From Vibrio parahaemolyticus (GTDB taxonomy: Bacteria > Pseudomonadota > Gammaproteobacteria > Enterobacterales > Vibrionaceae): a stretch of DNA of 64,000 bases. The notes beneath the pieces are model-generated. The model was not told where the DNA came from. It searched no databases and saw nothing but the letters and a program-made list of their open reading frames with translations. This document shows positions 1 to 8,622 of the stretch, piece by piece. How positions within the stretch are numbered: position 1 is the first letter of the stretch; every line of letters begins with the position of its first letter. The position numbers and the translations under genes were made by a program. The DNA is taken from positions 496,001 to 560,000 of the forward strand of contig NZ_UHIL01000002.1 in assembly GCF_900460535.1 (NCBI RefSeq), in the 5' to 3' direction.

Positions 1-97
1 TCGTCTCTTTTTGCCAATTGTAAGTCAGCGCTATGGCCGCCATCGCCAAACAAAACCAAACAGTGGTGAATACCACCAAACGAGATTTGAAGCTCAT
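1..97 (-). CDS. Sensor histidine kinase, N-terminal fragment (runs off left edge)
   Basis: Only the first 32 codons are inside the window. They read MSFKSRLVVF followed by a hydrophobic stretch, as expected for the short cytoplasmic tail and first membrane helix of a sensor kinase. A strong ribosome site (AGGAGG) precedes the ATG at 97. The gene begins 24 bases after the stop of an OmpR-type response regulator on the same strand, which is the normal regulator-kinase operon order. The kinase assignment rests on this context and the membrane-helix start; the catalytic domains are outside the window. Confidence 0.75.
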   Translation of the reverse strand, partial: MSFKSRLVVFTTVWFCLAMAAIALTYNWQKET

Positions 98-121
98 CCT
101 ATCGCCTCCTCACACCGCCCA

Positions 122-853
122 TTATGGGCGCGGCTGAAATTTGTACCCAACACCCCAAACCGTTTGAATAAAATGATGCTCTGAGTCCGACAACGACAGC
201 TTGCTGCGCAAGCGATTAATGGTGCTACAAACCGTGTGATGATACCCAGCATGATTGGTGTTCCAGACATGATCCAACAGCTCGTCCTTACTGTAGACTC
301 GACCGGGACGAGTGGCGAGAAACTGTAACAAGGTGAACTCGGTTGCCGTCAGCGCGACGTCTTTATCGTTGAGCGAAACCTGATGTAGTTGGGGAATGAT
401 CTTCAAATCACCAAAGTTAAGTGCCTCTTCTTCTGGTCTCTCTGGAGTCGGCTTTTCAGCGACTTGATTGACGCGCCGAAGTACATTTCTCACCCGAGCT
501 TGAAACTCTAAAACACTAAACGGCTTTGTGATGTAATCGTCGACATCAGCTTCCAATCCATCCACTTTATCCATCTCACCGTCTCTTGCAGTCAACACCA
601 AAACTGGCGTCCAATCTTGCCGTTGACGCAAGTGATGGCAGATATCTAAACCATCACCATCGGGTAAACCTCTGTCGAGGATCACCAAATCAAACGACTG
701 CTGCTGATAAGCATTTCTGCCCGCTGCAACGCTGGATTCTCGACTGACTTGATGCCCCTGAAACTTGAGATGCATTTGAACCAGTTCGGCCAAGTCATCA
801 TCGTCTTCAATCAACAATATGTTCGCCACCACGTTGGTTGTATGCCGTTCCAT
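122..853 (-). CDS. OmpR/PhoB-family response regulator
   Basis: A 243-residue two-domain response regulator. The receiver shows the acidic cluster IEDDDD, the phospho-acceptor Asp in VILDRGLPDGDG, the LTARD switch segment and the conserved Lys in ITKPF. A flexible linker leads to a C-terminal winged helix (TATEFTLLQFLATRPG, then VWGVGYKF). The reading frame opens at 883, but the ATG at 853 has a purine-rich ribosome site (AAGGAAAGG) and gives a normal N-terminus, so 853 is chosen. It is in an operon with the kinase fragment at 1-97. Two spondin-domain genes lie upstream on the same strand and are plausible targets; that link is inference. Confidence 0.93.
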   Translation of the reverse strand: MERHTTNVVANILLIEDDDDLAELVQMHLKFQGHQVSRESSVAAGRNAYQQQSFDLVILDRGLPDGDGLDICHHLRQRQDWTPVLVLTARDGEMDKVDGLEADVDDYITKPFSVLEFQARVRNVLRRVNQVAEKPTPERPEEEALNFGDLKIIPQLHQVSLNDKDVALTATEFTLLQFLATRPGRVYSKDELLDHVWNTNHAGYHHTVCSTINRLRSKLSLSDSEHHFIQTVWGVGYKFQPRP

Positions 854-933
854 GATCCTTTCCTTGTCTGGGAGACGCCTCATTCTGCAAATGACCGGGA
901 CGGAGCCGTATTTCTTTCAACAAGGTCAAAAAG

Positions 934-1003
934 TGCTCTGGTGGTGGAGTGAGGGATAAAAGCATGAACAAACACTTTTAGGAAAGGATCCGCCACCAGA
1001 GCA
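934..1003 (-). terminator. Long inverted repeat with nested stem, terminator-like
   Basis: Arms of 15 bases (934-948 and 989-1003) pair with one G-T wobble. An inner six-base stem TAAAAG/CTTTTA (957-962, 975-980) lies in the loop. On the minus strand the structure lies just after the spondin lipoprotein stop and is followed by a run of five T. It therefore looks like an unusually large intrinsic terminator or RNA-processing structure separating the spondin genes from the regulator operon. Confidence 0.5.
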
Positions 1004-1009
1004 GGTGAG

Positions 1010-1705
1010 TTATTCAACGCGCGTGATCGTGACCTTCGCTCCAGGATTTAGAAAACGATGGTTTGCCGACAAGGTTGAATCCGCCAGTCCATCATCATGG
1101 CTGATGACCCCAGCGTGAAACGCGACCGCATCATTCATATCATTTCGGGTTGAGTTAAACCCTTCTCCGCCACCCGCTGGGCCGGGAATCGTGGCTGCCA
1201 ATTCATCATTAAGCTCTGTGCCAGAATCCCACACGTTCATGTTCATCTCGTAACTGTCACCCACTGCGAGTGACTTGAGCGATAATCCCGTTTCGCCAAC
1301 AAAGGCATCATTAGTGTTCACAAGCATCGAAGCCAGCGACAGATAACCATAACGATGAGGATTGACCGTGATGGAGACTTCGTCCGATGCGCCCGGCAGC
1401 AGCAAACCGTTACCAGAGACACCTTGGTAGACGTTGTCGTCACTGTTCATCAGAGCAATCAGCTCGGCATTGCTGCCACCCTCGGCTAAGTGTTCTAACT
1501 CAACCGACGCACTTTGACCAATTTCGAATAGCTGAAAATTGCTATTGTGAGTCAGCACCGCCAATGGAGACATCGGTTGATTCGCCGTTAAGTTCTCGAC
1601 ATTCACCGTATATCGGTATGGCTTCGCGACATCATTATCGTCATCATTCGGACAACCAGCGAGCACTCCGACAGAGGCCGCTACCAGTAAGATTTTGTAT
1701 TTCAT
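1010..1705 (-). CDS. Spondin-domain lipoprotein
   Basis: A 231-residue protein with a lipoprotein signal (lipobox LAGC, Cys18) and an Asp/Asn-rich linker just after the cysteine. The remainder resembles the bacterial spondin_N-type beta-sandwich: an N-terminal strand YTVNVENLTANQPMSPLAV, a central GYLSLASMLVNTNDAF block, and a C-terminal NHRFLNPGAKVTITRV strand. It is a paralogue of the protein at 1715-2398, sharing the NTNDAFVG, GTELNDELAATIPGP and HRWLNP-type motifs. The two genes are 9 bases apart and co-directional. The molecular role is not known; an outer-membrane or surface location is likely. The family call is from motif memory. Confidence 0.8.
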   Translation of the reverse strand: MKYKILLVAASVGVLAGCPNDDDNDVAKPYRYTVNVENLTANQPMSPLAVLTHNSNFQLFEIGQSASVELEHLAEGGSNAELIALMNSDDNVYQGVSGNGLLLPGASDEVSITVNPHRYGYLSLASMLVNTNDAFVGETGLSLKSLAVGDSYEMNMNVWDSGTELNDELAATIPGPAGGGEGFNSTRNDMNDAVAFHAGVISHDDGLADSTLSANHRFLNPGAKVTITRVE

Positions 1706-1714
1706 ACCTCCTCC

Positions 1715-2398
1715 TTACTTCACAACAATTGTGATGGTTGCAACTGGATTTAACCAACGATGATGACTGCTATCGAGATCACTCTTGCCACCAGCTGGAT
1801 CGCTGTCACCCAAATTACCCGGATGAATGTGAACCTTGTCGTTGCTCACCGCCGTTTCTACGCCAGTACCACCGCTACCGAAGGTAATAAAAGGAGGATT
1901 AGGAATGCTGGACGCTAACTCATCGTTCGCTTCAGTGCCCGCGTCGTAACTGTTCAAGGTCGCTTTGTAAGTGCCCGCTTCGGTTGGAATTTTCCAACTG
2001 TCTAAACCAACAAAACCATCATTGGTTGGCAATAACATCGCGCTAAGTGAGAGGTAACCGTGATCGCCACTATCCAACGTAAACGTGGTCGCAGCGCCCG
2101 GATTGAGAATACCGCCCGCAGGGTTTTCTACGACTGCGCCGCCTGCGTTGCCAATCACGGTCGATAATCCAGAAATATCCCCACCTTCAGCCATCGCTTC
2201 AAGCTCTGCTGTGGCGGATTCTCCGACTTTAAACATGTGCAGATCTAAGCCATGCGCCGCGACGATAAGCGGTGTAAAGTAAATGCCTTTGGTTGCGTTG
2301 GTAACCGTAATTTCTAGTTCCGCCGCTTGAGCTGATGCCGCGCCAACCGCCAGAGCAACAGACGTCATGACAAGACTAAGTTGGGTACGTTTTTTCAT
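1715..2398 (-). CDS. Secreted spondin-domain protein
   Basis: A 227-residue protein with a classic signal peptide (positively charged start, hydrophobic core, ASAQAAELEI cleavage region) but no lipobox cysteine. It is therefore probably periplasmic or exported, unlike its lipid-anchored paralogue. It has the same spondin-like layout: TPLIVAAHGLDLHMFKVG, the GYLSLSAMLLPTNDGFVG block and the C-terminal HHRWLNPVATITIVVK. It is the first gene of a two-gene unit and its upstream region contains a pair of 11-base-phased direct repeats. No enzymatic residues are recognised. It may be an adhesion or envelope protein controlled by the adjacent two-component system (inference). Confidence 0.8.
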   Translation of the reverse strand: MKKRTQLSLVMTSVALAVGAASAQAAELEITVTNATKGIYFTPLIVAAHGLDLHMFKVGESATAELEAMAEGGDISGLSTVIGNAGGAVVENPAGGILNPGAATTFTLDSGDHGYLSLSAMLLPTNDGFVGLDSWKIPTEAGTYKATLNSYDAGTEANDELASSIPNPPFITFGSGGTGVETAVSNDKVHIHPGNLGDSDPAGGKSDLDSSHHRWLNPVATITIVVK

Positions 2399-2534
2399 TG
2401 TGAATCCATCCTTTTATGAGAGTGAAACCCAAGCCCTTGAACATCGTCTTTTGTTGGCTTGAGCAGCATTGCTTTCGAACGTTTGTCATTCTTGTCTTTA
2501 AGCATGACGAGCAAATATCTCGGTAACTTCATCG

Positions 2535-2553
2535 AATTCTCATAAAATTCTCA
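2535..2553. promoter_or_regulatory. Direct repeats AATTCTCA with 11-base phase
   Basis: AATTCTCA occurs at 2535-2542 and again at 2546-2553, exactly one helical turn apart. It lies in the divergent region between the spondin genes and the gene at 2619. Phased direct repeats are the usual binding arrangement for OmpR/PhoB-type regulators, and one is encoded at 122-853. Binding is inferred, not shown. Confidence 0.4.
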
Positions 2554-2618
2554 CAACTTCTTATCTCTTTCATTCCGTTATAAAATAGCGCCCATCAGTT
2601 CCCCAAACGCACATTAAA

Positions 2619-3092
2619 ATGCTCAACAATTTACTTACTGCATACTATGGAGAAATCTACGGTATTGCCTTTTTCAGTCACTATCTCAACAACTACAAAC
2701 AGGCAGAGCAACGCGCGCTTTGGCAAACTTTAGTCGACGTGGAAAAACTGACCGCTGAAAAACTCAAACCTGTTTTGCAAGCACATGGAATGGAGATAGA
2801 AAACCGTCATCAAGAAATGATGGAAAAAGGTCTTTCCGATGCAGAAAAGTGGATCGATTTACCTTGGTCCGAGCTGGTTGCCACGCTACTCAATTGGGTT
2901 GAGCCGTACGAAGTGACATACCGAGAATGGCAAACACTCGCGATAGAGAAGAATTCAAACGCTGTCAATTTTCAAACTGCATTTGATTTAGTCGCAGAAC
3001 ATGAAACCGCCATTTATCAATGTTGGCAGCGTTATCAAGCTAACGAGTCTGGGTTGCCGATTCTTCATGCCTTTTTGGCAAAATATCGTTAA
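2619..3092 (+). CDS. Hypothetical all-helical protein
   Basis: A 157-residue, predicted soluble, almost entirely helical protein rich in Glu, Gln, Trp and aromatic residues. It has no signal peptide or membrane segment. The first helix carries GEIYGIAFFSHYL and a late helix carries AEHETAIYQCW. Spaced Glu and His residues in such a four-helix layout recall ferritin-like or hemerythrin-like folds, but no family was recognised and metal binding is only a possibility. It is monocistronic, divergent from the spondin genes and followed by a LysR gene on the same strand. Confidence 0.7.
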   Translation: MLNNLLTAYYGEIYGIAFFSHYLNNYKQAEQRALWQTLVDVEKLTAEKLKPVLQAHGMEIENRHQEMMEKGLSDAEKWIDLPWSELVATLLNWVEPYEVTYREWQTLAIEKNSNAVNFQTAFDLVAEHETAIYQCWQRYQANESGLPILHAFLAKYR

Positions 3093-3169
3093 AGCGAGAC
3101 TGGCACACTTGCACCTCGTAAAGCCCTGCCAGACAATACTTTTAATACGCCGCGTCGAACGGAATCTTT

Positions 3170-4099
3170 ATGGTTAATCCAAAACTCATTGCTCTACTGC
3201 CCGATTTGGCCTCCTTTATTTTGGTGGTCAACGAAGGCAGTTTTACTGCCGCAGCCAAACAGCTTGGCGTTACCCCATCTGCGTTAAGCAAACTGATCAC
3301 CCGTTTGGAGCAAGCCCTCAACGTGAAGTTGTTTGAACGCACCACGCGCAAGCTGATCATTACTCAAGCAGGGCAAAAAGTGTATGACCAAAGCATTGCG
3401 ATGGTTAATGCCGCGCAGCAAGCCGTTGAGCTATCTGCGGAAGAACATGCCGAACCAACTGGTGCGCTCACGGTAGCGGCACCAGAGGCGTTTTTAAACT
3501 CGGTCTTACAACCGTTCGTGCTGCCTTTTTTGCAACGTTATCCAAAAATTCAGCTCAAGCTGCGCGCTGCCGACGGGGAAATCGACCTGTTTCGCCAGGG
3601 CATTGATGTCGCCTTTAAGCTCACCGATAAACCGGATGAGAATTTGGTGCTCAAAGAGATAAGTAAAACCAATCTGGTTTTGTGTGCGTCGCCAGACTAC
3701 CTCGCACAAAGAGGCATGCCAGAACATCCGACGCAACTTGAACAGCACGACTGTATTTACCTAGCAGAAAACGACAAAGACAACATTTGGTCGTTTTTTA
3801 AAGAAGAGGCGTTTCATTCCATCGCGGTCAGTGGTCGGTATGCGGTCAACCATTCGCAAATGCGCCTAAATGGTGTCAAAGCAGGTTTAGGGATTGGCAT
3901 CTTCCACGATTTCGTGGTGAAAGAGGCATTAGAGCGCGGAGAAGTGGTCGAAGTGTTGTCCGATTGGATGATCAAAAGTAACTACCACGGTGCGGTCGCT
4001 ATGCAGTACGCACAAACCAAATACATGCCTGCACGTCTGCGTGTATTTCTCGACTTTGTAAACGAACATCTCGTGTCTAAGGAACCCAACCATGTTTAA
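3170..4099 (+). CDS. LysR-family transcriptional regulator
   Basis: A 309-residue protein with the standard LysR winged helix near residues 10-70 (FILVVNEGSFTAAAKQLGVTPSALSKLITRLE, LFERTTRKL). The periplasmic-binding-like effector domain follows, with the typical GxIDxxxRxGIDVAFK-type segment and LVLCASPDYL. It overlaps the following glyoxalase-like gene by eight bases, so the two are translated from one message. Control of that gene is plausible but the usual LysR target is divergent; upstream lies only the end of an unrelated gene. The effector is unknown. Confidence 0.93.
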   Translation: MVNPKLIALLPDLASFILVVNEGSFTAAAKQLGVTPSALSKLITRLEQALNVKLFERTTRKLIITQAGQKVYDQSIAMVNAAQQAVELSAEEHAEPTGALTVAAPEAFLNSVLQPFVLPFLQRYPKIQLKLRAADGEIDLFRQGIDVAFKLTDKPDENLVLKEISKTNLVLCASPDYLAQRGMPEHPTQLEQHDCIYLAENDKDNIWSFFKEEAFHSIAVSGRYAVNHSQMRLNGVKAGLGIGIFHDFVVKEALERGEVVEVLSDWMIKSNYHGAVAMQYAQTKYMPARLRVFLDFVNEHLVSKEPNHV

Positions 4100-4475
4100 T
4101 GCGATTCATCACGTCGCTATCATTTGCAGTGATTACCCAACATCAAAGCGTTTTTACACCGAAGTGCTAGGGCTACAAATCATCGCAGAAAACTATCGTG
4201 AAGCGCGAGACTCCTACAAACTCGACCTTGCGTTGCCGAACGGATGTCAAATCGAGCTGTTCAGCTTTCCCGGCGCACCGGAGCGACCAAGCTTTCCGGA
4301 GGCGCAAGGCTTACGACATTTGGCGTTTCAAGTCGACAACGTTGAAGAAGTAAAAGCGTATCTGGAATCCAAACACATCGCTGTTGAACCCATTCGCATT
4401 GATGAGTTTACGGGCAAAGCATTTACGTTCTTCCAAGATCCCGACGGCTTACCATTGGAGCTTTATCAAAAGTAA
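4092..4475 (+). CDS. gloA2: VOC/glyoxalase I-like metalloprotein (YaeR/GloA2 type)
   Basis: A 127-residue vicinal-oxygen-chelate protein made of two beta-alpha-beta-beta-beta halves. N-terminal IHHVAIICSDY supplies a metal-ligand His, YTEVLGLQ is the loop typical of glyoxalases, GLRHLAFQVDN gives the second His, and DPDGLPLELYQ gives the last Glu. The length matches the short E. coli YaeR (GloA2) family rather than classical lactoylglutathione lyase. It is translationally coupled to the upstream LysR gene and followed at once by an intrinsic terminator. The substrate is not established. Confidence 0.85.
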   Translation: MFNAIHHVAIICSDYPTSKRFYTEVLGLQIIAENYREARDSYKLDLALPNGCQIELFSFPGAPERPSFPEAQGLRHLAFQVDNVEEVKAYLESKHIAVEPIRIDEFTGKAFTFFQDPDGLPLELYQK

Positions 4476-4476
4476 A

Positions 4477-4506
4477 AAGAGCCAGCAATTCGCTGGCTCT
4501 TGTTTT
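4477..4506. terminator. Bidirectional intrinsic terminator
   Basis: A ten-base perfect stem (4477-4486 with 4492-4501) and a five-base loop, with T-rich flanks in both directions. It sits between two convergent genes, the glyoxalase-like gene and the PepSY gene. Confidence 0.85.
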
Positions 4507-4522
4507 ATACCAATACGACACC

Positions 4523-5962
4523 TTAGTTCAGTGCTGCTTTTAGCTTCTCGACACGGTTGAACACCAACCAGTCCAACAGCAAAACGCTCACAATGGCTAA
4601 ACCGCCCATCGGGAACGCGGCACAGATGGCAACCAATGTGGCTAACCCCCATTTCCACACTCCGTCATGTTGAAATTGTGGCGGCGCGCCAAGCGATGCG
4701 CTGCGACTTGGTCGACGTAACCACCACATTACCACTCCGGAAATAGCAATCAGAATAAATGCCAGACAGAACAGCACATTCAACGCCTTGTTGATGATGC
4801 TTACGTCTCCTTGGTGAAGTGAGATACCCGCAGCCATTAACTTGGCAAACCAGCTGTAATCCTGCCAAGTCACATCCACCAGCAAACGACCTGAGTATTG
4901 GTCAAAATGGCTGGTTCGATCTTGTCTTGGGTCAGAGATGTCCCCTCCCATTGAGTTGGCTGCAACGGTGTAAACACCGTTATCTGAACGAGGCAAGAAT
5001 ATTTTGTAGCTGGTAAAGCCCATCATTTCGGCTTTAAGAATAATGTCGTCAATCGATAACGCGCGATGGCTCGCCGTGTAAGACGACCCCCTTTCCATGT
5101 TCGCGTGATCATGGGCGGGTTTATCTTTCGATTCAGGTACGGCAGCAAGCTCTAAGTTCCAAGGCATTTCTTCTGACGAACCGTGGTTAAGATCCTTATG
5201 CGTCAATGTCGACTCTGGCTTTTCACCCCAAGTGTAATAGGTCGGAAACGTGTTCCAAGCTTGAACCATCTTTGCACCCCAAATTCCAGCCCAAGACAAA
5301 CCAGAAATCAGGAAAAACAGTAACACGAGGGACAACACACCACCTAGGTTAGCGTGCACATCGCGCAATAAAATACGAGAACCTTGGGCAATACGGATTT
5401 TCAAAAAGCCCGCTCGACTGGCGTTGTCGCGAGGAAGCCAGAGATACAAGCCCGACACCAAAAGTAAAATACCTAAGCTGGCTGATATTTCGATTAAACG
5501 ATCGCCAAGCTCACCAATCAGTAAGGTGCCATGAATGTTATTCATCAGCTCATAAACGCTGTCTGAGCGATCAATGGAGCCTTGAACCTCGCCCGTATAT
5601 GGATCGACTGCAGCAACGAGCGAACGTCCATCTTCCGCTTTAATTGAAAATCGGTTGGCAAGATGCGCTGTTTTGGCAGGCACAAATTGAGTAACGCTGA
5701 AATCGGGATAGGCTTGCTTAACCGACTCTAACTGGACGGACACTGGTACTTTGTGCTCTTGCGGCACCACTTTTAGCGTAGTCTCATAACGAGCCAGTTC
5801 AATCTCATCATCAAACAGCATCACCAGTCCGGTGACGGACAGCATGAGCATAAATGGGATAACGAATAATCCTGCGTAGAAATGCCATCGCCACGTCATA
5901 AAGTAGATGGATTTTGCGCGCGACGCTTCCTTGAGTTGAGGCTTTGTTGAGTTTCTCAACAT
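4523..5962 (-). CDS. PepSY-domain membrane protein
   Basis: About 479 residues. The start at 5962 is preferred over the upstream codon at 5992 because it has AGGAAA seven bases before ATG. It has the layout of PepSY-associated transmembrane proteins: an N-terminal helix (FYAGLFVIPFMLMLSVTGLVML), a periplasmic PepSY-like region with DPYTGEVQG, further membrane helices near residues 165-185 and 205-230, a second extracytoplasmic region rich in His/Glu/Asp (HDHANMERG), and paired C-terminal helices. Such proteins often accompany iron or copper uptake and reductase functions. It is preceded by a small secreted protein (6112-6471) on the same strand. Its exact function is unknown. Confidence 0.88.
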   Translation of the reverse strand: MLRNSTKPQLKEASRAKSIYFMTWRWHFYAGLFVIPFMLMLSVTGLVMLFDDEIELARYETTLKVVPQEHKVPVSVQLESVKQAYPDFSVTQFVPAKTAHLANRFSIKAEDGRSLVAAVDPYTGEVQGSIDRSDSVYELMNNIHGTLLIGELGDRLIEISASLGILLLVSGLYLWLPRDNASRAGFLKIRIAQGSRILLRDVHANLGGVLSLVLLFFLISGLSWAGIWGAKMVQAWNTFPTYYTWGEKPESTLTHKDLNHGSSEEMPWNLELAAVPESKDKPAHDHANMERGSSYTASHRALSIDDIILKAEMMGFTSYKIFLPRSDNGVYTVAANSMGGDISDPRQDRTSHFDQYSGRLLVDVTWQDYSWFAKLMAAGISLHQGDVSIINKALNVLFCLAFILIAISGVVMWWLRRPSRSASLGAPPQFQHDGVWKWGLATLVAICAAFPMGGLAIVSVLLLDWLVFNRVEKLKAALN

Positions 5963-6111
5963 GTTTATTTCCTTTTCATTTTTGCACGCCAAAAACGCTG
6001 ACCAAATGCTTCCCCCACATGCTTTTCTATGCGGTGAAATTTGGACAGGTTTGGGAATGCGACTGCTTGAATGAGCAGTGTATGTGTGACTTTACTTATT
6101 GTTTTTATGGA

Positions 6112-6471
6112 TTATGAAAAAGAAACCACAGGCGGCGCGCGCGGAACTGGCGTTTCAAATCGTACACTTAGAGCCAAAAAAGTGTAGCGTTCAGAAATTA
6201 CCGAGCTCAGTCGTGAAAGTATCGGTGTAGTTGGAAGTGAATCTTGGTGGAAAGTGGAAAAGTGACTAAATGGACACGGCTTGCCCTTGTGCGTCACCGA
6301 GCTGTCGCCCTCTTCTATCTGAACCAGCTCGAAACCGTTTAGCGTACAAAGCGTCGCCCACACGCCCATGCTGTTACCATGAGCATTGATAACAGGCATC
6401 AGTGTCACGAGCACCCAACTTAAGGCGCTAGCGAATAACATGGAGCGATAAAAAGGAATTAATCTACGCAT
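6112..6471 (-). CDS. Small secreted protein, DUF2946-like
   Basis: A 119-residue protein with an N-terminal hydrophobic segment (SMLFASALSWVLVTLMPVINAHG) that reads as a signal peptide or anchor. It is followed by a Cys-containing region (GKPCPFSHFSTFH) and a proline-rich end with PVPRAPPVVSF. The combination of a small size, CPF-type motif and terminal RAPP resembles the DUF2946 group often found next to copper- or TonB-linked genes, but the match is from memory and weak. It lies upstream of, and co-directional with, the PepSY gene, suggesting a shared metal-related role. Confidence 0.6.
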   Translation of the reverse strand: MRRLIPFYRSMLFASALSWVLVTLMPVINAHGNSMGVWATLCTLNGFELVQIEEGDSSVTHKGKPCPFSHFSTFHQDSLPTTPILSRLSSVISERYTFLALSVRFETPVPRAPPVVSFS

Positions 6472-6580
6472 AACGGTGACTTAACAAATTTCACACAGAG
6501 TAGCCAATTCTGAGTTTCAGCTCAAAAAGAGGATCAATAAGTGATTACTACCTCACAATCATCATGTTGACAGAGACAAA

Positions 6581-6610
6581 AAAGCCCGCAAATTTGCGGG
6601 CTTTCTTTCA
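6581..6610 (-). terminator. Intrinsic terminator after cytochrome b562 gene
   Basis: A 24-base perfect palindrome (6581-6604), arms AAAGCCCGCAAA and its complement, followed on the minus strand by a T run. It lies 30 bases after the cybC stop codon. Confidence 0.88.
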
Positions 6611-6634
6611 ATCATTCATGCACGTAAGCGCTGC

Positions 6635-7030
6635 TTAACCAAACAGCTTGCTCCAAATGCTTGGATTACGCTTGTCGTGGTACTCTTCACGAAGGCTATC
6701 GATCTCACGCAGTTGCGCTTTTGCTTCTGTCAAATTACCTGCATCCAGATCCGCTTCGATTTTGTCTAGCGTTACCGACAGCTTGTTGAAACCTTCTAGG
6801 TAAGTATCAAACTTTTCTGGTGGGTAATTACCACGTTTTGACTGTTCTACAATGGCTTGCAAGCTATCAATCGCTGATTTCATGGTTTCCACGTCAGACG
6901 CTTCTGCGGCCTGTTTGAATTCCATCTTCATCTGCTTCATGTTTTGCTTCAAATCAACCGCTTCTGCCATCGCGTATGTTGAGCCAAACGCAATCGCACA
7001 CCCTAGAACTAAAGGACGTAACATTTTCAC
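6635..7030 (-). CDS. cybC: Cytochrome b562
   Basis: A 131-residue periplasmic four-helix haem protein. A signal peptide (to about AMAEA) precedes the mature helix VDLKQNMKQMKMEF, whose first Met aligns with haem ligand Met7 of E. coli cytochrome b562. The C-terminal LREEYHDKR supplies the His ligand. There is no CXXCH motif, so haem is held non-covalently. After the His the protein carries an extra tail (NPSIWSKLFG) beyond the usual end. It is monocistronic with its own terminator. The physiological electron partner of this family is unclear. Confidence 0.9.
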   Translation of the reverse strand: MKMLRPLVLGCAIAFGSTYAMAEAVDLKQNMKQMKMEFKQAAEASDVETMKSAIDSLQAIVEQSKRGNYPPEKFDTYLEGFNKLSVTLDKIEADLDAGNLTEAKAQLREIDSLREEYHDKRNPSIWSKLFG

Positions 7031-7177
7031 TTCTCCATTTTAGTGCCGAATTCTGTGTCGGCTTCGTTTACCCAAATAACTCGCCACGCTAATGCGCATT
7101 GTAGGAATATTCGGGTATTTAAGAGGGGCAGTGTAAAGCAATCTTACCTAGGGTGCATACCTAAAATGTAATCAAGT

Positions 7178-7933
7178 TTATGCGTTGCGAATCTCGTCAT
7201 ACTCTGCGATTGGCAAGCGGCCACGCAGTTCAAGAAATGACAAAAACTGTTTAGCAGAGTGAGTAATCACTTTGTTGCTATCAATATCAAGGTTGTCCAT
7301 CAGCTCACTGACAAGATCCAGATTGCCCACATCATGACAAAAGTGTGCATCGCTTCCCGTAGTAAAATACACATCTAACGCTTTGCCGATTTGCGCAATT
7401 TCATGACAACGATCCACACTGCCAACACGGCTGTTGCCTTTGAGCGTGGTGTTATTGATTTCTATCGCTACATTGTGCTCTCTAGCGCACTTCAGCACTT
7501 GTTCAAAATCGAAGTCGAAGTTCGGGTTACCCAAATGCCCTAACGCATCAACGCGACCGCTTTTGATGACGTTTATCAGCGCTTCAGTATGGGCTTCTTT
7601 ATTGGCAGGTGGAAAAACGGGCTCGTGGAAACTGGCAATAACCCAGTCCAAATTGCGATCGACGCTTGGCGGAATATCAATTTCACCTTCAATGTTAAGT
7701 ATGTTGGATTCCACTCCGCGAACGATGGCAACACCTTCAAGAAAACGAGGCAGAATTTTTTGGTTGGAGAAAAACCAGTAGTGAGGCGCACCCGGCATCG
7801 ACTCCGCATGGTCCGTCGTGCAAAACATGGTTAACCCGTTCTCTTTTGCCGACTTTGCGTTTTCAATCAACGTACTATACGCATGACCACTCGCGTAAGT
7901 ATGCGTGTGGGTATCAACCTTAAATTCCATCAT
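7178..7933 (-). CDS. PHP-domain phosphatase, YcdX type
   Basis: A 251-residue PHP-fold hydrolase. The N-terminal [16 protein letters not shown] and TTDHAES carry metal-binding His residues. [27 protein letters not shown] and [12 protein letters not shown] supply the remaining ligands of the trinuclear zinc site. Length and motif order match E. coli YcdX, a phosphatase linked to swarming in some enterobacteria, though that link has not been shown here. Start could be either of two adjacent ATGs (7933 or 7930). Neighbouring genes are functionally unrelated. Confidence 0.9.
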   Translation of the reverse strand: MMEFKVDTHTHTYASGHAYSTLIENAKSAKENGLTMFCTTDHAESMPGAPHYWFFSNQKILPRFLEGVAIVRGVESNILNIEGEIDIPPSVDRNLDWVIASFHEPVFPPANKEAHTEALINVIKSGRVDALGHLGNPNFDFDFEQVLKCAREHNVAIEINNTTLKGNSRVGSVDRCHEIAQIGKALDVYFTTGSDAHFCHDVGNLDLVSELMDNLDIDSNKVITHSAKQFLSFLELRGRLPIAEYDEIRNA

Positions 7934-8069
7934 CCAGTCTCTTGAGTACTCAAATTTGCGGGTATTGTATACCCTCGTGCGGTCAAGATGTAGCGAACAC
8001 CGAAAATGCGGCGGTGAACGCTCTCTTACTCAGCCTAGAAATGGAAAAAGTGCGTCTCGATATTTAGTG

Positions 8070-8522
8070 CTATTGCGAGTCCGTTTCCTCACAAATACTT
8101 TTAATCAATGGCAACGCTTTTTCCCACCCATTGTTGAACATCGATACAAAGTCACTGTGAGTGTGAATGGTGATGTTGAGCAACAAGCGTTCGTCTTCTG
8201 TGTCGATCTGATAGATCTCACGAGATCCAATCCACTTGGCGGCAATATCGGCGTCCAACTGTTGCCTATTGTCGGGGTTAAAGATGGCAACATGATGAAA
8301 CTCCAGCCGATGCAGTAGCTGCACAGAATCAATCACTGCGCGAGTGCCGCCCATATCCGGATCAAAAAAGGTGATGTCGCTGCCCTCTTCCCACTCCCCT
8401 TCGAATTGAGATTGAGGTGAAAATGCCTGCGCCCAACGCTTGTAAAGCTCAGCATCCGTCAGCACTCTCCATACGCGCTGCGGAGTCGCGGTTATTTCTA
8501 CGTAATAGTTTAATGTAAGCAT
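8070..8522 (-). CDS. SRPBCC (START-like) domain protein
   Basis: A 150-residue single-domain protein with the SRPBCC hallmark start (YYVEITATPQRVWRVLTDAELYKRWA), a hydrophobic central sheet and a long C-terminal helix (FVSMFNNGWEKALPLIKSICEE). This is the Aha1/polyketide-cyclase-like fold that binds hydrophobic ligands; the GWEKALP end is common in the activator-of-Hsp90-like subgroup. No catalytic residues can be assigned. It appears to be monocistronic. Confidence 0.85.
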   Translation of the reverse strand: MLTLNYYVEITATPQRVWRVLTDAELYKRWAQAFSPQSQFEGEWEEGSDITFFDPDMGGTRAVIDSVQLLHRLEFHHVAIFNPDNRQQLDADIAAKWIGSREIYQIDTEDERLLLNITIHTHSDFVSMFNNGWEKALPLIKSICEETDSQ

Positions 8523-8622
8523 GTTTTCTCTCCCTGAACCTTCATTGACGCTAGTTTATTCTCAGGAAAAATCAAATTTGCTTGCGTTTTAAATGCTTAT
8601 CTCAACTTACTTTTACCAGACA

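Noticed and set aside
7434..7834. Plus-strand reading frames of 80-115 codons inside the PHP phosphatase gene
   Set aside because: They are antisense shadows of a well-conserved gene and have no start signals.
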